Shown one piece after another: positions 52,609-61,179 of a stretch of DNA of 64,000 nucleotides (its first letter is position 1; each line of letters starts with the position of its first letter). The notes below the pieces were generated by a model that saw only the letters and a program-made list of their open reading frames with translations, had not been told where the DNA came from and searched no databases. Both the position numbers and the translations under genes were made by a program. Source of the DNA: JAPLHP01 sp963720375 (GTDB taxonomy: Bacteria > Chloroflexota > Dehalococcoidia > UBA2247 > RBG-13-53-26); assembly GCA_963720375.1 (NCBI GenBank), contig CAVRFM010000019.1, forward strand, positions 1 through 64,000, read 5' to 3'.

Positions 52609-53217
52609 ATGAAAGACAAAGATGTAGTCATAAAGCAAATTGAGGACAGCATTGTTCTGGAGAAAGATCTGATCACCCAGGCAGACACTATCATTAAGAT
52701 AGCCACTCAAATGGTCAAGGCCTTCCGCCACGGCAACAAAGTGCTCCTTTTCGGGAATGGTGGCAGTGCTGCTGATGCCGAGCATATCGCCTGCGAGATG
52801 GCTGGCAAATTTTCCATCTATAGAGACCCCTTACCAGCCATCGCACTCACCACCAACACTTCTTCCCTGACTGCAATTGCCAACGACTTCGGCTATGACG
52901 AGGTCTTTGCCAGGCAACTCCGAGGGCTGCTGAACAAAGGTGATGTAGTCATCGGCATTAGCACCAGTGGCAACTCCCCTAATGTAATCAAGGCAATAGA
53001 GGAAGCAAATGAAAATGGTGCTGTCACTGTAGCTCTTACCGGCCAGGGAGGCAAGCTCAGGAAAATTGCTGAATATGCCATCTCAATCCCCTCAACCAAC
53101 ACACCGCGGATCCAGGAAGCCCATATCGTTGCCGGGCATATTATCTGCTACCTCGTGGAGGCTGCTCTCTTTGGAACAAACCTGCCTCCCAGCACATCTC
53201 GCTCAGCCCGGCGGTAG
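52609..53217 (+). CDS. gmhA: Phosphoheptose isomerase
   Basis: Converts sedoheptulose 7-phosphate to D-glycero-D-manno-heptose 7-phosphate; SIS fold, 202 residues. It shows LLFGNGGSAADAEHIACEMAGKF, ALTTNTSSLTAIANDFGYDEVF, the phosphate loop GISTSGNSPNVIKAI and IQEAHIVAGHIICYLVE. The last 70 bases overlap the 3' end of the converging hddC gene. It starts 5 bases after hddA. Confidence 0.92.
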   Translation: MKDKDVVIKQIEDSIVLEKDLITQADTIIKIATQMVKAFRHGNKVLLFGNGGSAADAEHIACEMAGKFSIYRDPLPAIALTTNTSSLTAIANDFGYDEVFARQLRGLLNKGDVVIGISTSGNSPNVIKAIEEANENGAVTVALTGQGGKLRKIAEYAISIPSTNTPRIQEAHIVAGHIICYLVEAALFGTNLPPSTSRSARR

Positions 53218-53885
53218 TTTTCCATCGTCCCTGTGTCAATAACATAACCTCTGGTCACATACCCGTATAATCTGGCTCCCTTACCAAGCAGGGCCGGGAA
53301 GAGATGAAACCCAAAGTCATAGAAGGTATCCAACGGGATGTAGTCGATCACTGAAGGCTCAAGTACATAGATACCAGCATTAGCCAGATTACTTGATGTG
53401 ATCCCCGATGCCGGTTTCTCCACAAAACGAACGATCTGGCAATCATCATCCATCTCAACAATGCCGCAGGCGCCGGGGTCATCCGCCTCAAAAAGGGCAA
53501 CCGTAGCCAGAGCTTTCTTGGCTTGATGAAATAGCACCAGGGACGAGATGTCCAGATCAGTCAGCACATCACCATAGATGAGTACAAAGGTATCGTCAAA
53601 AAAGCTCCGTAATCTGGTCAACGCCCCCGCAGTACCAAGGATGAGATTCTCCACAGAATAGATCACACGAATGCCGAGCCTGCTGCCATCACCAAGCCAA
53701 TCTATCACCGCATTTGGCAGATGATGAAGATTAACAGCTACATCAGTAATACCATGGAACCGCAGCAGGTCCAAGGTATACTCCAGAATAGGCTCGCCAG
53801 CTATCGGCAACATCACTTTGGGGTTCTTCAGGGTAAGCGGTCTCAGCCTCGTCCCTTCTCCCGCAGCCAGGATCATCGCTTTCAT
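53148..53885 (-). CDS. hddC: D-glycero-D-manno-heptose 1-phosphate guanylyltransferase (predicted)
   Basis: Nucleotidyltransferase of 245 residues activating a sugar-1-phosphate: MILAAGEGTRLRPLTLKNPK, the AGEPILEY loop, IYGDVLTDLDI with the metal Asp, and FVEKPASG. Heptose specificity and the symbol rest on the neighbouring gmhA, gmhB and hddA genes, since glucose- or mannose-1-phosphate enzymes look alike. It runs opposite to gmhA and overlaps it by 70 bases. Confidence 0.8.
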   Translation of the reverse strand: MKAMILAAGEGTRLRPLTLKNPKVMLPIAGEPILEYTLDLLRFHGITDVAVNLHHLPNAVIDWLGDGSRLGIRVIYSVENLILGTAGALTRLRSFFDDTFVLIYGDVLTDLDISSLVLFHQAKKALATVALFEADDPGACGIVEMDDDCQIVRFVEKPASGITSSNLANAGIYVLEPSVIDYIPLDTFYDFGFHLFPALLGKGARLYGYVTRGYVIDTGTMENYRRAERDVLGGRFVPKRAASTR

Positions 53886-54049
53886 GTTAGAACAAATACA
53901 CCCTGGGCCTGATCATCGATCCTGCCTCACATTTGCCATCCACTCCCCACCATCTATTCACCGCCATTCCTGATTCTACCATGCTACTGCGTGGGTGTCA
54001 GCTACCTGAACTGACCCGGTGTGGTGTGTGGGGCATCACAAAACGTAGC

Positions 54050-54067
54050 GCAGATCTTCAGACCTGC
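54050..54067. repeat. REP-like hairpin
   Basis: GCAGATCT and AGACCTGC pair at 7 of 8 positions with a 2-base loop, preceded by GTAGC. Confidence 0.5.
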
Positions 54068-54140
54068 ACCAGGCATGCCCCCAGATCAACGGATGACTCG
54101 GTTAGTCAAATCTCAGTTATAGGGTTGCTTGTAGTTGTAG

Positions 54141-54162
54141 GGGCAGAGCTAAAGCTCTGTCC
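54141..54162. repeat. REP-like hairpin
   Basis: GGGCAGAGCT and AGCTCTGTCC pair over 10 positions (one G-U) with loop AA, preceded by TTGTAG. This GTAGGGGC-type hairpin resembles small repeats spread through many genomes. Confidence 0.6.
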
Positions 54163-54245
54163 GAAACCAGGGCCGCAGTTGATTTGAGTTAACATACCTT
54201 CGTGACCATCAACCATAAGTGAACTGAACCGATGGTTCTGCCATA

Positions 54246-54275
54246 TTGATCACCCGTGACTCAATATGGTATATT
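54246..54275 (+). promoter_or_regulatory. Promoter of galE
   Basis: TTGATC (54246-54251), an 18-base spacer, TATATT (54270-54275), about 110 bases before the start codon. Confidence 0.5.
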
Positions 54276-54388
54276 CACCATAAGCCAAGGAGAGTCATCA
54301 GTCTGATGCACTTAAATCTTCGTTCTCTTCAAGAAGTGTTCCTAACCCCCTCACAGAACCTATTGTCTGATCTGAGGGACAGACCACA

Positions 54389-55372
54389 ATGAAAGTCCTA
54401 GTCACTGGAGGAGCGGGATACGTCGGCAGTGTGGTCGTTAATGAGCTCCTCACCGCAGGGCACCAGGTCATTGTCCTGGACAACCTACAGCAGGGCCACA
54501 GGGCAGCAGTCTCACCAACAGCAGAGTTCATCCCGGCCGATATCTGCGATCCGGATGCACTGAGCAACTTCTTCCGCCAGTCTGGGATCGATGCCGTGAT
54601 GCACATGGCCGCAGAGACAGTAGTAGAATACTCCACCACTGACCCCAAGAGATACTTCCAGACAAACACCATTGGTGGGATCAACCTGCTCAATGCCATG
54701 CTCAAATACAATGTCCATAGGCTCATTTTCTCTTCCACTGCTGCGGTGTATGGAGAACCGCACACAGTGCCCATAGAGGAGACCCACCCCATGAGTCCCA
54801 TAAATGCCTATGGTGCCTCCAAGCTCATGTTCGAGCAGATCCTCGAATGGTACAGCAGAGCCTATGGACTCAAGCATGTCTCGTTCAGATATTTCAACGC
54901 CGCCGGGGCAACAGAGAACCTGGGAGAAGCCCATCGTCCCGAAACACACCTCATTCCTAATGTTCTAAACGCAGCCCTATCTAAGAAGTCTGTCTCCATA
55001 TTTGGCTCGGACTATCCCACAAAGGATGGAAGCTGCGTTCGTGACTACGTACATGTGGTAGATATTGCCAGGGCACATGTCCTCGCGCTGGAGAAACTCG
55101 ACCTCTTTAATGGCAGAGCCTACAACCTGGGCAATCAACAGGGCTATTCGGTGATCGAAGTAATCAAAGCTGCCAGGAAGGTCACTGGTGTGGATATCCC
55201 AGCAAAGGTCAGCCCCAGGCGCGCTGGTGATCCCGCCGTTCTGGTGGCCAGCTCCAGCCTTGCCAGATCAGAACTTGGCTGGAAGCCGCGATTCCCTCAA
55301 CTCGAACCCATCATCGACAGCGCCTGGAAATGGATCACAAGACAACCACGAGGATATACAGGGACTGAATGA
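54389..55372 (+). CDS. galE: UDP-glucose 4-epimerase
   Basis: Extended SDR enzyme of 327 residues interconverting UDP-glucose and UDP-galactose. It shows VTGGAGYVGSVVVNEL, LDNLQQGHRAAV, HMAAETVVEYSTTDP (a GalE landmark), SSTAAVYGEP, the catalytic YGASK and KDGSCVRDYVHVVDIA. UDP-N-acetylhexosamine could also be a substrate. It is a single gene at the edge of the low-G+C glycan region. Confidence 0.9.
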   Translation: MKVLVTGGAGYVGSVVVNELLTAGHQVIVLDNLQQGHRAAVSPTAEFIPADICDPDALSNFFRQSGIDAVMHMAAETVVEYSTTDPKRYFQTNTIGGINLLNAMLKYNVHRLIFSSTAAVYGEPHTVPIEETHPMSPINAYGASKLMFEQILEWYSRAYGLKHVSFRYFNAAGATENLGEAHRPETHLIPNVLNAALSKKSVSIFGSDYPTKDGSCVRDYVHVVDIARAHVLALEKLDLFNGRAYNLGNQQGYSVIEVIKAARKVTGVDIPAKVSPRRAGDPAVLVASSSLARSELGWKPRFPQLEPIIDSAWKWITRQPRGYTGTE

Positions 55373-55750
55373 CACTAAGAATTTATTCGCAATACACCAA
55401 GCGATTGTAGCCAGTATTCACGACATTAACAGAGGCGAGGGTATTGATAAGCAGCGGCGGAATGACTACAATCGGACACGGTACTCATAGTGCATTTGCT
55501 TATAGCCCACCTGCTCCTGAAGCCATCAGACGAGTACAAACGGATGACAGATACATATCCTATATGATATAATATGTCCGAAAGACTGAGGAGATGCCTG
55601 AACCACTAGTGCCAGTTGACAACATGCCTATACTAACTTAACAAATGGTACGACTACTGGGGCTGGTCAACCGATCTGGCAAGGCACTTTGAAGCAATAC
55701 TTTTTGAATAAAGTTATTAATAAACAAAGTCTTAATCAGGAGAGATTCAA
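55373..55750. other. A+T-rich boundary region before the polysaccharide genes
   Basis: 378 bases without a convincing gene, marking the change to lower G+C. It contains a TATAAT at 55568-55573, the degenerate repeat at 55634-55672 and the ribosome site AGGAGAGA of the next gene. Confidence 0.5.
55634..55672 (+). repeat. Degenerate 39-bp repeat, copy 2
   Basis: Partner of 14-52 (30 of 39 positions by hand). It also precedes a methyltransferase gene, here by 79 bases. Confidence 0.35.
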
Positions 55751-56473
55751 GTGTGGGAACAAAAGGATGCATTCCATACAAAAGGGCAAGATGCTAACTG
55801 GTGGTGGGGAAAGGCACGAAGGGAAATAGTGCATCAATGCATGAAACGAGTTATGTCGCGTGATATGAATATACTGGAGATCGGCGCTGGTTTCGGTGGC
55901 ATGACAAGTATGTTATCCAATTTTGGGTCGGTTAAAGCAATTGAGCCGTATTCAGATGCTGCATCATATTTACAAGATAATCTAAAAATAGACACTTATC
56001 ATGGTACTTTTGAGTCCTTTGCGGAGACAGAAAGATATGACCTGGTGACATGCTTTGATGTGCTTGAACATATTGCGGATGATGAGAAAGCGTTATCCAA
56101 AATGGAAGCGCTAGTTAATGATAAGGGGTTCCTCATATTGACTGTACCAGCATACATGTTTCTTTGGAATAGACACGATGAAATAAATCATCACTATAGA
56201 AGATATGGTAGAAAAGAACTAATCAAGAAAATCCCACGCGATTTCATCATAAGAAAGGTCTCATATTTCAACACTCTCTTATTCCCAATGGCAATAGTTG
56301 ATAAACTATTGCTTGCCAGAAATAGGAAGTCCTATTCACTCGGTGATCCAAACAAATTAGTCAATGGCATACTCTATAGAATTTTTTCGACGGAAAAGTC
56401 AATCCTGCGGTTTGCCGATCTCCCGTTTGGTGTAAGCATTCTATTGATAGCCCAAAAGAGAAATTCGCATTAG
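55751..56473 (+). CDS. Class I SAM-dependent methyltransferase
   Basis: Methyltransf_11/23-type enzyme of 240 residues from GTG 55751. SAM motif ILEIGAGFGGMTSML, acidic loop AIEPYSDAA, then DLVTCFDVLEHIADDEKAL and LILTVPAYMFLW with a HYRRY stretch, which is common in enzymes of polysaccharide clusters that act on lipid-linked sugars. Low G+C. Substrate unknown. Confidence 0.82.
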   Translation: MWEQKDAFHTKGQDANWWWGKARREIVHQCMKRVMSRDMNILEIGAGFGGMTSMLSNFGSVKAIEPYSDAASYLQDNLKIDTYHGTFESFAETERYDLVTCFDVLEHIADDEKALSKMEALVNDKGFLILTVPAYMFLWNRHDEINHHYRRYGRKELIKKIPRDFIIRKVSYFNTLLFPMAIVDKLLLARNRKSYSLGDPNKLVNGILYRIFSTEKSILRFADLPFGVSILLIAQKRNSH

Positions 56474-56568
56474 CAGAATATGAATAGACATGGGCAGTAC
56501 AATATAACCATCTCTAGGATTCAAAACATCTATGCAAATCGAACAGGATTTTCGAGAAAAGCCTGTTT

Positions 56569-57642
56569 ATGAACATAGAAGGTAATATAATTACTGGCCA
56601 AATGGCACCACGAGTTGACAAGAAGGACCTGGCCCATATCATCGAGCACACTTCTCATCTCTGGGAAGAAGTTCGAGGCCAGAGCATTTTCATAACGGGT
56701 GGTACCGGTTACTTCGGGTGCTGGCTGTTGGAAAGTTTTACCTGGGCCAATGACCGGCTTAACCTTGGCGCCAAAGCAACAGTGCTAAGCCGCAACCCTG
56801 AAGCCTTCGCTGCCAAAGTACCCCATCTGGCAAATCATCCATCTGTTCACCTGATTCAAGGCGATGTGCGGACATTCGAATTTCCTGCAGGTGAGTTCCG
56901 TTTTGTGATCCATGCGGCTACGGAGGCAAGTGCAAAGCTCAACCAGGAGAACCCGTTATTTATGTTTGAGACAATTGTTGAGGGAACTCGCCGAACTCTG
57001 GAGTTCGCTCGCACTCATGGGACATACAAGTTTCTTCTGACAAGCTCCGGGGCAGTGTATGGTAAGCAGCCACCTGAGATGACACATATCCCTGAGGACT
57101 ACCTCGGTGCCCCGGACCCTATGGACCCGGGTGCTGCATATGGGGAGGGTAAGTGGGCAGCCGAGGTGCTCTGCCGTCTTTACGCACACCATTTTGGGCT
57201 GCAAACCAAGATTACCCGATGCTTTGCGCAGGTGGGACCATATCTACCTATGGATATCCACTTTGCGATGGGGAACTTCATTCGCGATGCGGTTCAAGGT
57301 GGTCCAATTCGTGTGAATGGTGATGGCTCACCGCTACGTTCCTACATGTATGCAGCAGACCTTGCTATCTGGCTTTGGACTATTTTGTTCAAGGGACAGT
57401 CCTGCCACCCCTATAACGTCGGCTCAGACAAAAGCATAAGCATTGCAGAACTTGCATCTTTAGTACGTAAACTAATAGACCCCGGAATCGAGGTAACCAT
57501 CGCCCGTCAGCCTGATCCATTGCAACTTCGACAACGATATGTTCCGTCCATTGAACGTGCCCGGGATGAATTGGCATTGGAAACCTGGGTTTCACTGGAA
57601 GAGGCTATACAGAAAACTGTACGCTGGTTAATAGTCGAATAG
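56569..57642 (+). CDS. NAD-dependent epimerase/dehydratase
   Basis: Extended SDR of 357 residues on a nucleotide sugar. A 40-residue N-terminal extension precedes IFITGGTGYFGCWLLESF. The rest shows VIHAATEASAKLNQ, LLTSSGAVYGKQPPEM, the catalytic YGEGK, RCFAQVGPYLP and SYMYAADLAIWLW. The HAATEAS wording is shared by epimerases found next to ThDP enzymes and aldolases in O-glycan clusters, as is the case here (61180-64000). Product unknown. Confidence 0.83.
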   Translation: MNIEGNIITGQMAPRVDKKDLAHIIEHTSHLWEEVRGQSIFITGGTGYFGCWLLESFTWANDRLNLGAKATVLSRNPEAFAAKVPHLANHPSVHLIQGDVRTFEFPAGEFRFVIHAATEASAKLNQENPLFMFETIVEGTRRTLEFARTHGTYKFLLTSSGAVYGKQPPEMTHIPEDYLGAPDPMDPGAAYGEGKWAAEVLCRLYAHHFGLQTKITRCFAQVGPYLPMDIHFAMGNFIRDAVQGGPIRVNGDGSPLRSYMYAADLAIWLWTILFKGQSCHPYNVGSDKSISIAELASLVRKLIDPGIEVTIARQPDPLQLRQRYVPSIERARDELALETWVSLEEAIQKTVRWLIVE

Positions 57643-57655
57643 CGTAGCGTCAAAC

Positions 57656-59653
57656 GTGTTTGAGAATATACTGATATTGATCTATCTCTACCTGGTTTTG
57701 GTCTACCTGGGTATCGGCATTTTCGCATTGATCACCCCAGATTCTTTTAAGAAGCCATATTTATATGCGCTTGTTGCACCAGGATTCGGGTTTTGCCTGC
57801 TGGCAATTGTCGGTTCATGGGTCATAGTGACAAACATAGCAATAACATGGACGATGATACTGAGCCTACTTATTGCAACGGGCTTGAATTTATTTGTGCT
57901 GTTGCGGGCAAATATCAGAGAGAAAATATCTTTTACACAATTCAGGCCTGCAAAAAATACGCTCCTTAAAGTCCTCTCAAGCAGCATTTTATTGCTGGGT
58001 ATTTTGTTCCTGATCATTCTTCCCGGGATAAGAGAAGGAAATTTTACAACTCCTTTGAGAACAGGCCCTGATGCAATAGGATATGCGGGGGCAGCACAGG
58101 CGCTGGCTGACGGCGGGACTCTTTCAAGTATAGCAGAGGACCTTAAGGCAGCGACGGGTAAAGAGGATCTGCAAGAGGCCGAGAAAGCAAATTCCCAACT
58201 GTTGCGATTCGATTTACATTGCAGCAGCGAGTTTTTGTTAAAAGCCCTGAGGTGGGGCTACCCTACAATCCTGGCAAATATAACGTGGGTAACCGACCTG
58301 GGCAGCGTTTACAGGCTGGACTTCGTTTTACTCGTCTTTTCGTGGGCCATGTTGTTGGGGCTGGCTTATTATGCCATCAGATCTATTATCAAAGCACGAT
58401 GGTATATCTGTTTGCTGCTTACGGCTGCGCTGGCATTAAATTGTAACCTGCTGAACATATATTGTGAGGGTTCGTATGCACAGGTCATGGCTGTGCCCAT
58501 TTTATTCATGTTGCTATTGTATCTCTACGATTTGCGCAAGAATAATACTTTTGAAAATAAAAGCGGCTGGATAAAACAGGTTGCTCTTGTGGGATTTCTC
58601 TGTGCCAGCCTTATATCGATATGGAATGAAGCATTTATCTTTTTAGGGATTGTCTGTTTCATAATTTTGATTCTAGACCTACTGTTGGTGCGCAAAACGC
58701 AAAAGGCCTGGTTGATTGTATTCGGTTTTGGTGCCCTATTTGCCTTTATATTAATTGCGCCTCTTACGTGGAATTTGATTCTATTTTATAAAAGATATCT
58801 ATTTACTTCGCTTTTGCCAAGTCTAAACCAGGGAGGGTGGTGGCAGCCTCAATGGGCAACGTTACCAGAGATAATGGGCTGGTTAAATATATACGCGCAC
58901 AGTAGCCAGCCGCCAAGTATACTTCCACGCGACTCTGTAGAAATTGTGTCTGTGTTTTTAGGAAGCCTTTTGATCATAGCAGCCGGAGAATATTATATTG
59001 TTTCAAATAAGAAGTTGGACCGGGCGTTCTGGCTGGCGCCGGTTCTTTTTGTTTCGTTAGTCTATGCAAAATGTATTTTGTGGGGTCAAACTATCAATAA
59101 TTATCAGTACTACAAAGCATACACCGCATTTTTACCGGTTATTTTCATACTCGTGTATGCGGCCTCCTTCTACGTGGTGAGGATAGTCAATTCACGATTG
59201 AAGTACGTTCTGTACGGGACTATTGCCTTATCCATATGTATGACTGCTTTTAGCGGAGCCTCATATATAGAAAAGTACTACCAGAAGAGCAGCTATTTTA
59301 CTGAAGATATGTTTGATCTTCAGTACCATAGTAAGCCATTAAGCAACTATGTTTTGATGACACCGTCCGAACGTCATGACTTACAGTGTGAACAAATGGC
59401 CGCCACAGTAAAAATGAATTTTTATAACTTTGTCTATGAGCGAGATAACAACACAAACCTCATAAAGGAACCCTATCTTGAAATGCCCGTGGCCATTATC
59501 ATCTTTGACGATGACCTGAAACAAAGCTCTATTAATAGCGCCGATATTATCTACTCGGGCAAGGAATTCCAGATCGTGAAAACACCTTATAAACTAAAAG
59601 ATAGGCTGGACGAACATGGCAATGTGGATATAAACAATTATTTCAATTTCTGA
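57656..59653 (+). CDS. Multi-span membrane protein, glycosyltransferase-like (GT-C style)
   Basis: 665-residue protein with roughly 12 hydrophobic segments, starting at GTG 57656. A long loop after the third to fourth helix carries REGNFTTPLRTGPDAIGYAG, with acidic residues where GT-C transferases bind the donor phosphate. A soluble C-terminal part (about 100 residues) follows the last helix. It is probably a membrane sugar transferase using a polyprenyl-phosphate sugar, but no family could be assigned. Low G+C; 14 bases after the epimerase. Confidence 0.65.
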   Translation: MFENILILIYLYLVLVYLGIGIFALITPDSFKKPYLYALVAPGFGFCLLAIVGSWVIVTNIAITWTMILSLLIATGLNLFVLLRANIREKISFTQFRPAKNTLLKVLSSSILLLGILFLIILPGIREGNFTTPLRTGPDAIGYAGAAQALADGGTLSSIAEDLKAATGKEDLQEAEKANSQLLRFDLHCSSEFLLKALRWGYPTILANITWVTDLGSVYRLDFVLLVFSWAMLLGLAYYAIRSIIKARWYICLLLTAALALNCNLLNIYCEGSYAQVMAVPILFMLLLYLYDLRKNNTFENKSGWIKQVALVGFLCASLISIWNEAFIFLGIVCFIILILDLLLVRKTQKAWLIVFGFGALFAFILIAPLTWNLILFYKRYLFTSLLPSLNQGGWWQPQWATLPEIMGWLNIYAHSSQPPSILPRDSVEIVSVFLGSLLIIAAGEYYIVSNKKLDRAFWLAPVLFVSLVYAKCILWGQTINNYQYYKAYTAFLPVIFILVYAASFYVVRIVNSRLKYVLYGTIALSICMTAFSGASYIEKYYQKSSYFTEDMFDLQYHSKPLSNYVLMTPSERHDLQCEQMAATVKMNFYNFVYERDNNTNLIKEPYLEMPVAIIIFDDDLKQSSINSADIIYSGKEFQIVKTPYKLKDRLDEHGNVDINNYFNF

Positions 59654-59704
59654 GAAAGTTAGCCATGATTTTATTGAAACTCATTACTTTGAGATATACC
59701 TAAC

Positions 59705-61125
59705 ATGAAGAAAAAATGTGCCCTGGTCTTGGGAAAATTTAGACTTCCTAAAGCCCTGCGTTCACGGTTGGCTAAAGCATCAGACTGGTTGTGGTTTTTT
59801 AGTTCAAGGGGACAAACAATGCAGAACGAGGAAAGAATTATGCTTCTCGTTTTGATCATCGTAGCCGGGTTTTGCATCGCAGTAGCTTATCACTATGTAA
59901 TGGGTTGTTACCTCGGTAAGCCATGGCCTGCAAATACATTTCTAGACAATCCGGATATAAAGGCAAGGTTTTTTGATTTCTACATGGTTGTGCGTCAATC
60001 TGCTGCCTTGGATCCCTTTGGCCAAAATATAGGCGGCTTCGCAGGATCACCATTTGGGCAATTTGTTGGTTATTTGTTTTCGCTCATACAGCCTGAGTTG
60101 CTGCGATTGCCCATATTCTTCGCCTCTTTTTTTGCTGTGTTTATTCCAATGGTTAAGCATCATCTTTATGGTTTGAAGTCAAAACTTACTTCCCACCAAC
60201 TGCTTGCCATTTTCGTTATCGTGTTCCTGACATACCCGGTTCTTTTTGCTGTGGACCGCGCGAATTTCGACCTGCTTGTGATCCCATGTCTTTTCCTGTT
60301 CGCCTTTACCTATGAACGGCAGAAATACAAGGCCAGCACGGTTTTCCTGGCACTGGCAATCGCACTCAAGCCATTAGCAGCTATCTTTATTATAATTTAT
60401 GTCTTTGACAGAAGATTCAGAGATGGCCTATTGGTGATTTTCAACGCGGCATTTTTGACCGTATTGAGCCTCTCTCTATTTAAAGATGGCTTATTTGTGG
60501 AAACAAAGAATTACTTTCACGCACTATTTAACAATGTTGACTATTCGTCAGCCGGTAATCAACAAGTCTTAGCCTTCACCTCGGATTTATATTCTTTATT
60601 AACAGTCGGAATGAAGTTCGTTGGAGATAGGTTGGGAACAACAATTGATTTACCGGCGCACCCGGAGGCCAGAATAGCCTATGCGATAATAGCAATCATC
60701 GTATCCATTTACTTTGTAATCTACCTCTGGGAAAAGTCTCTTCCTTTGTGGAAAGTCATGGCCGTGTTGACAATATTGATAATCTTATTTCCATATGCTT
60801 CGCATGATTATCGTCTCACTTATCTCTTTGTTCCTATGCTAATGTATCTGGCTACAATGAAAAAACGCGAAATGATCTGCTCATTATAGTTTTGTGGGGT
60901 TTGCTATTAGTGCCCAAAAACTATTACCGTTTACAGTCTTTCCAGAATATCGGCATGGTCATCAACCCGCTGCTTTTAATAGGTCTGCTTATCTGTATCA
61001 TTCCGGGTGCATTCTCCATAAAAGGCATAGCCTCCGCCTTGCGTTTCGTTTACGAGAAATTACAATCAATAAACCCTATATTGTTCTTTATTCATAAGAG
61101 ATTGGAAAATCCACGCTCAAGCTGA
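59705..61125 (+). CDS. GT87-like (DUF2029) polyprenyl-phosphate mannosyltransferase type membrane protein (reading frame interrupted)
   Basis: About 473 residues with some ten membrane segments once repaired. The text FAVDRANFDLLVIPCLFLFAF and LALAIALKPLAAIFII matches the GT87 family (the DRxNxD-like loop and the LKP helix). The frame ends at 60889, but a shifted frame carries RNDLLIIVLWGLLLVPKNYYRL and reaches 61125. The break lies in an A6 run at 60860-60865, a typical homopolymer error. Likely role: adding a sugar from a lipid-phosphate donor outside the membrane. Confidence 0.72.
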
Positions 61126-61179
61126 TATGATTTACCTGCTTTGTATTGATACCTGTTTACAAGGAGAAAAGGAATAAAG

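Larger units (their letters stand above)
53886..54388. other. Divergent intergenic region between hddC and galE
   Basis: 503 bases without a gene. It holds two GC-capped hairpins (54050-54067 and 54141-54162) and a promoter for galE. Confidence 0.5.
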
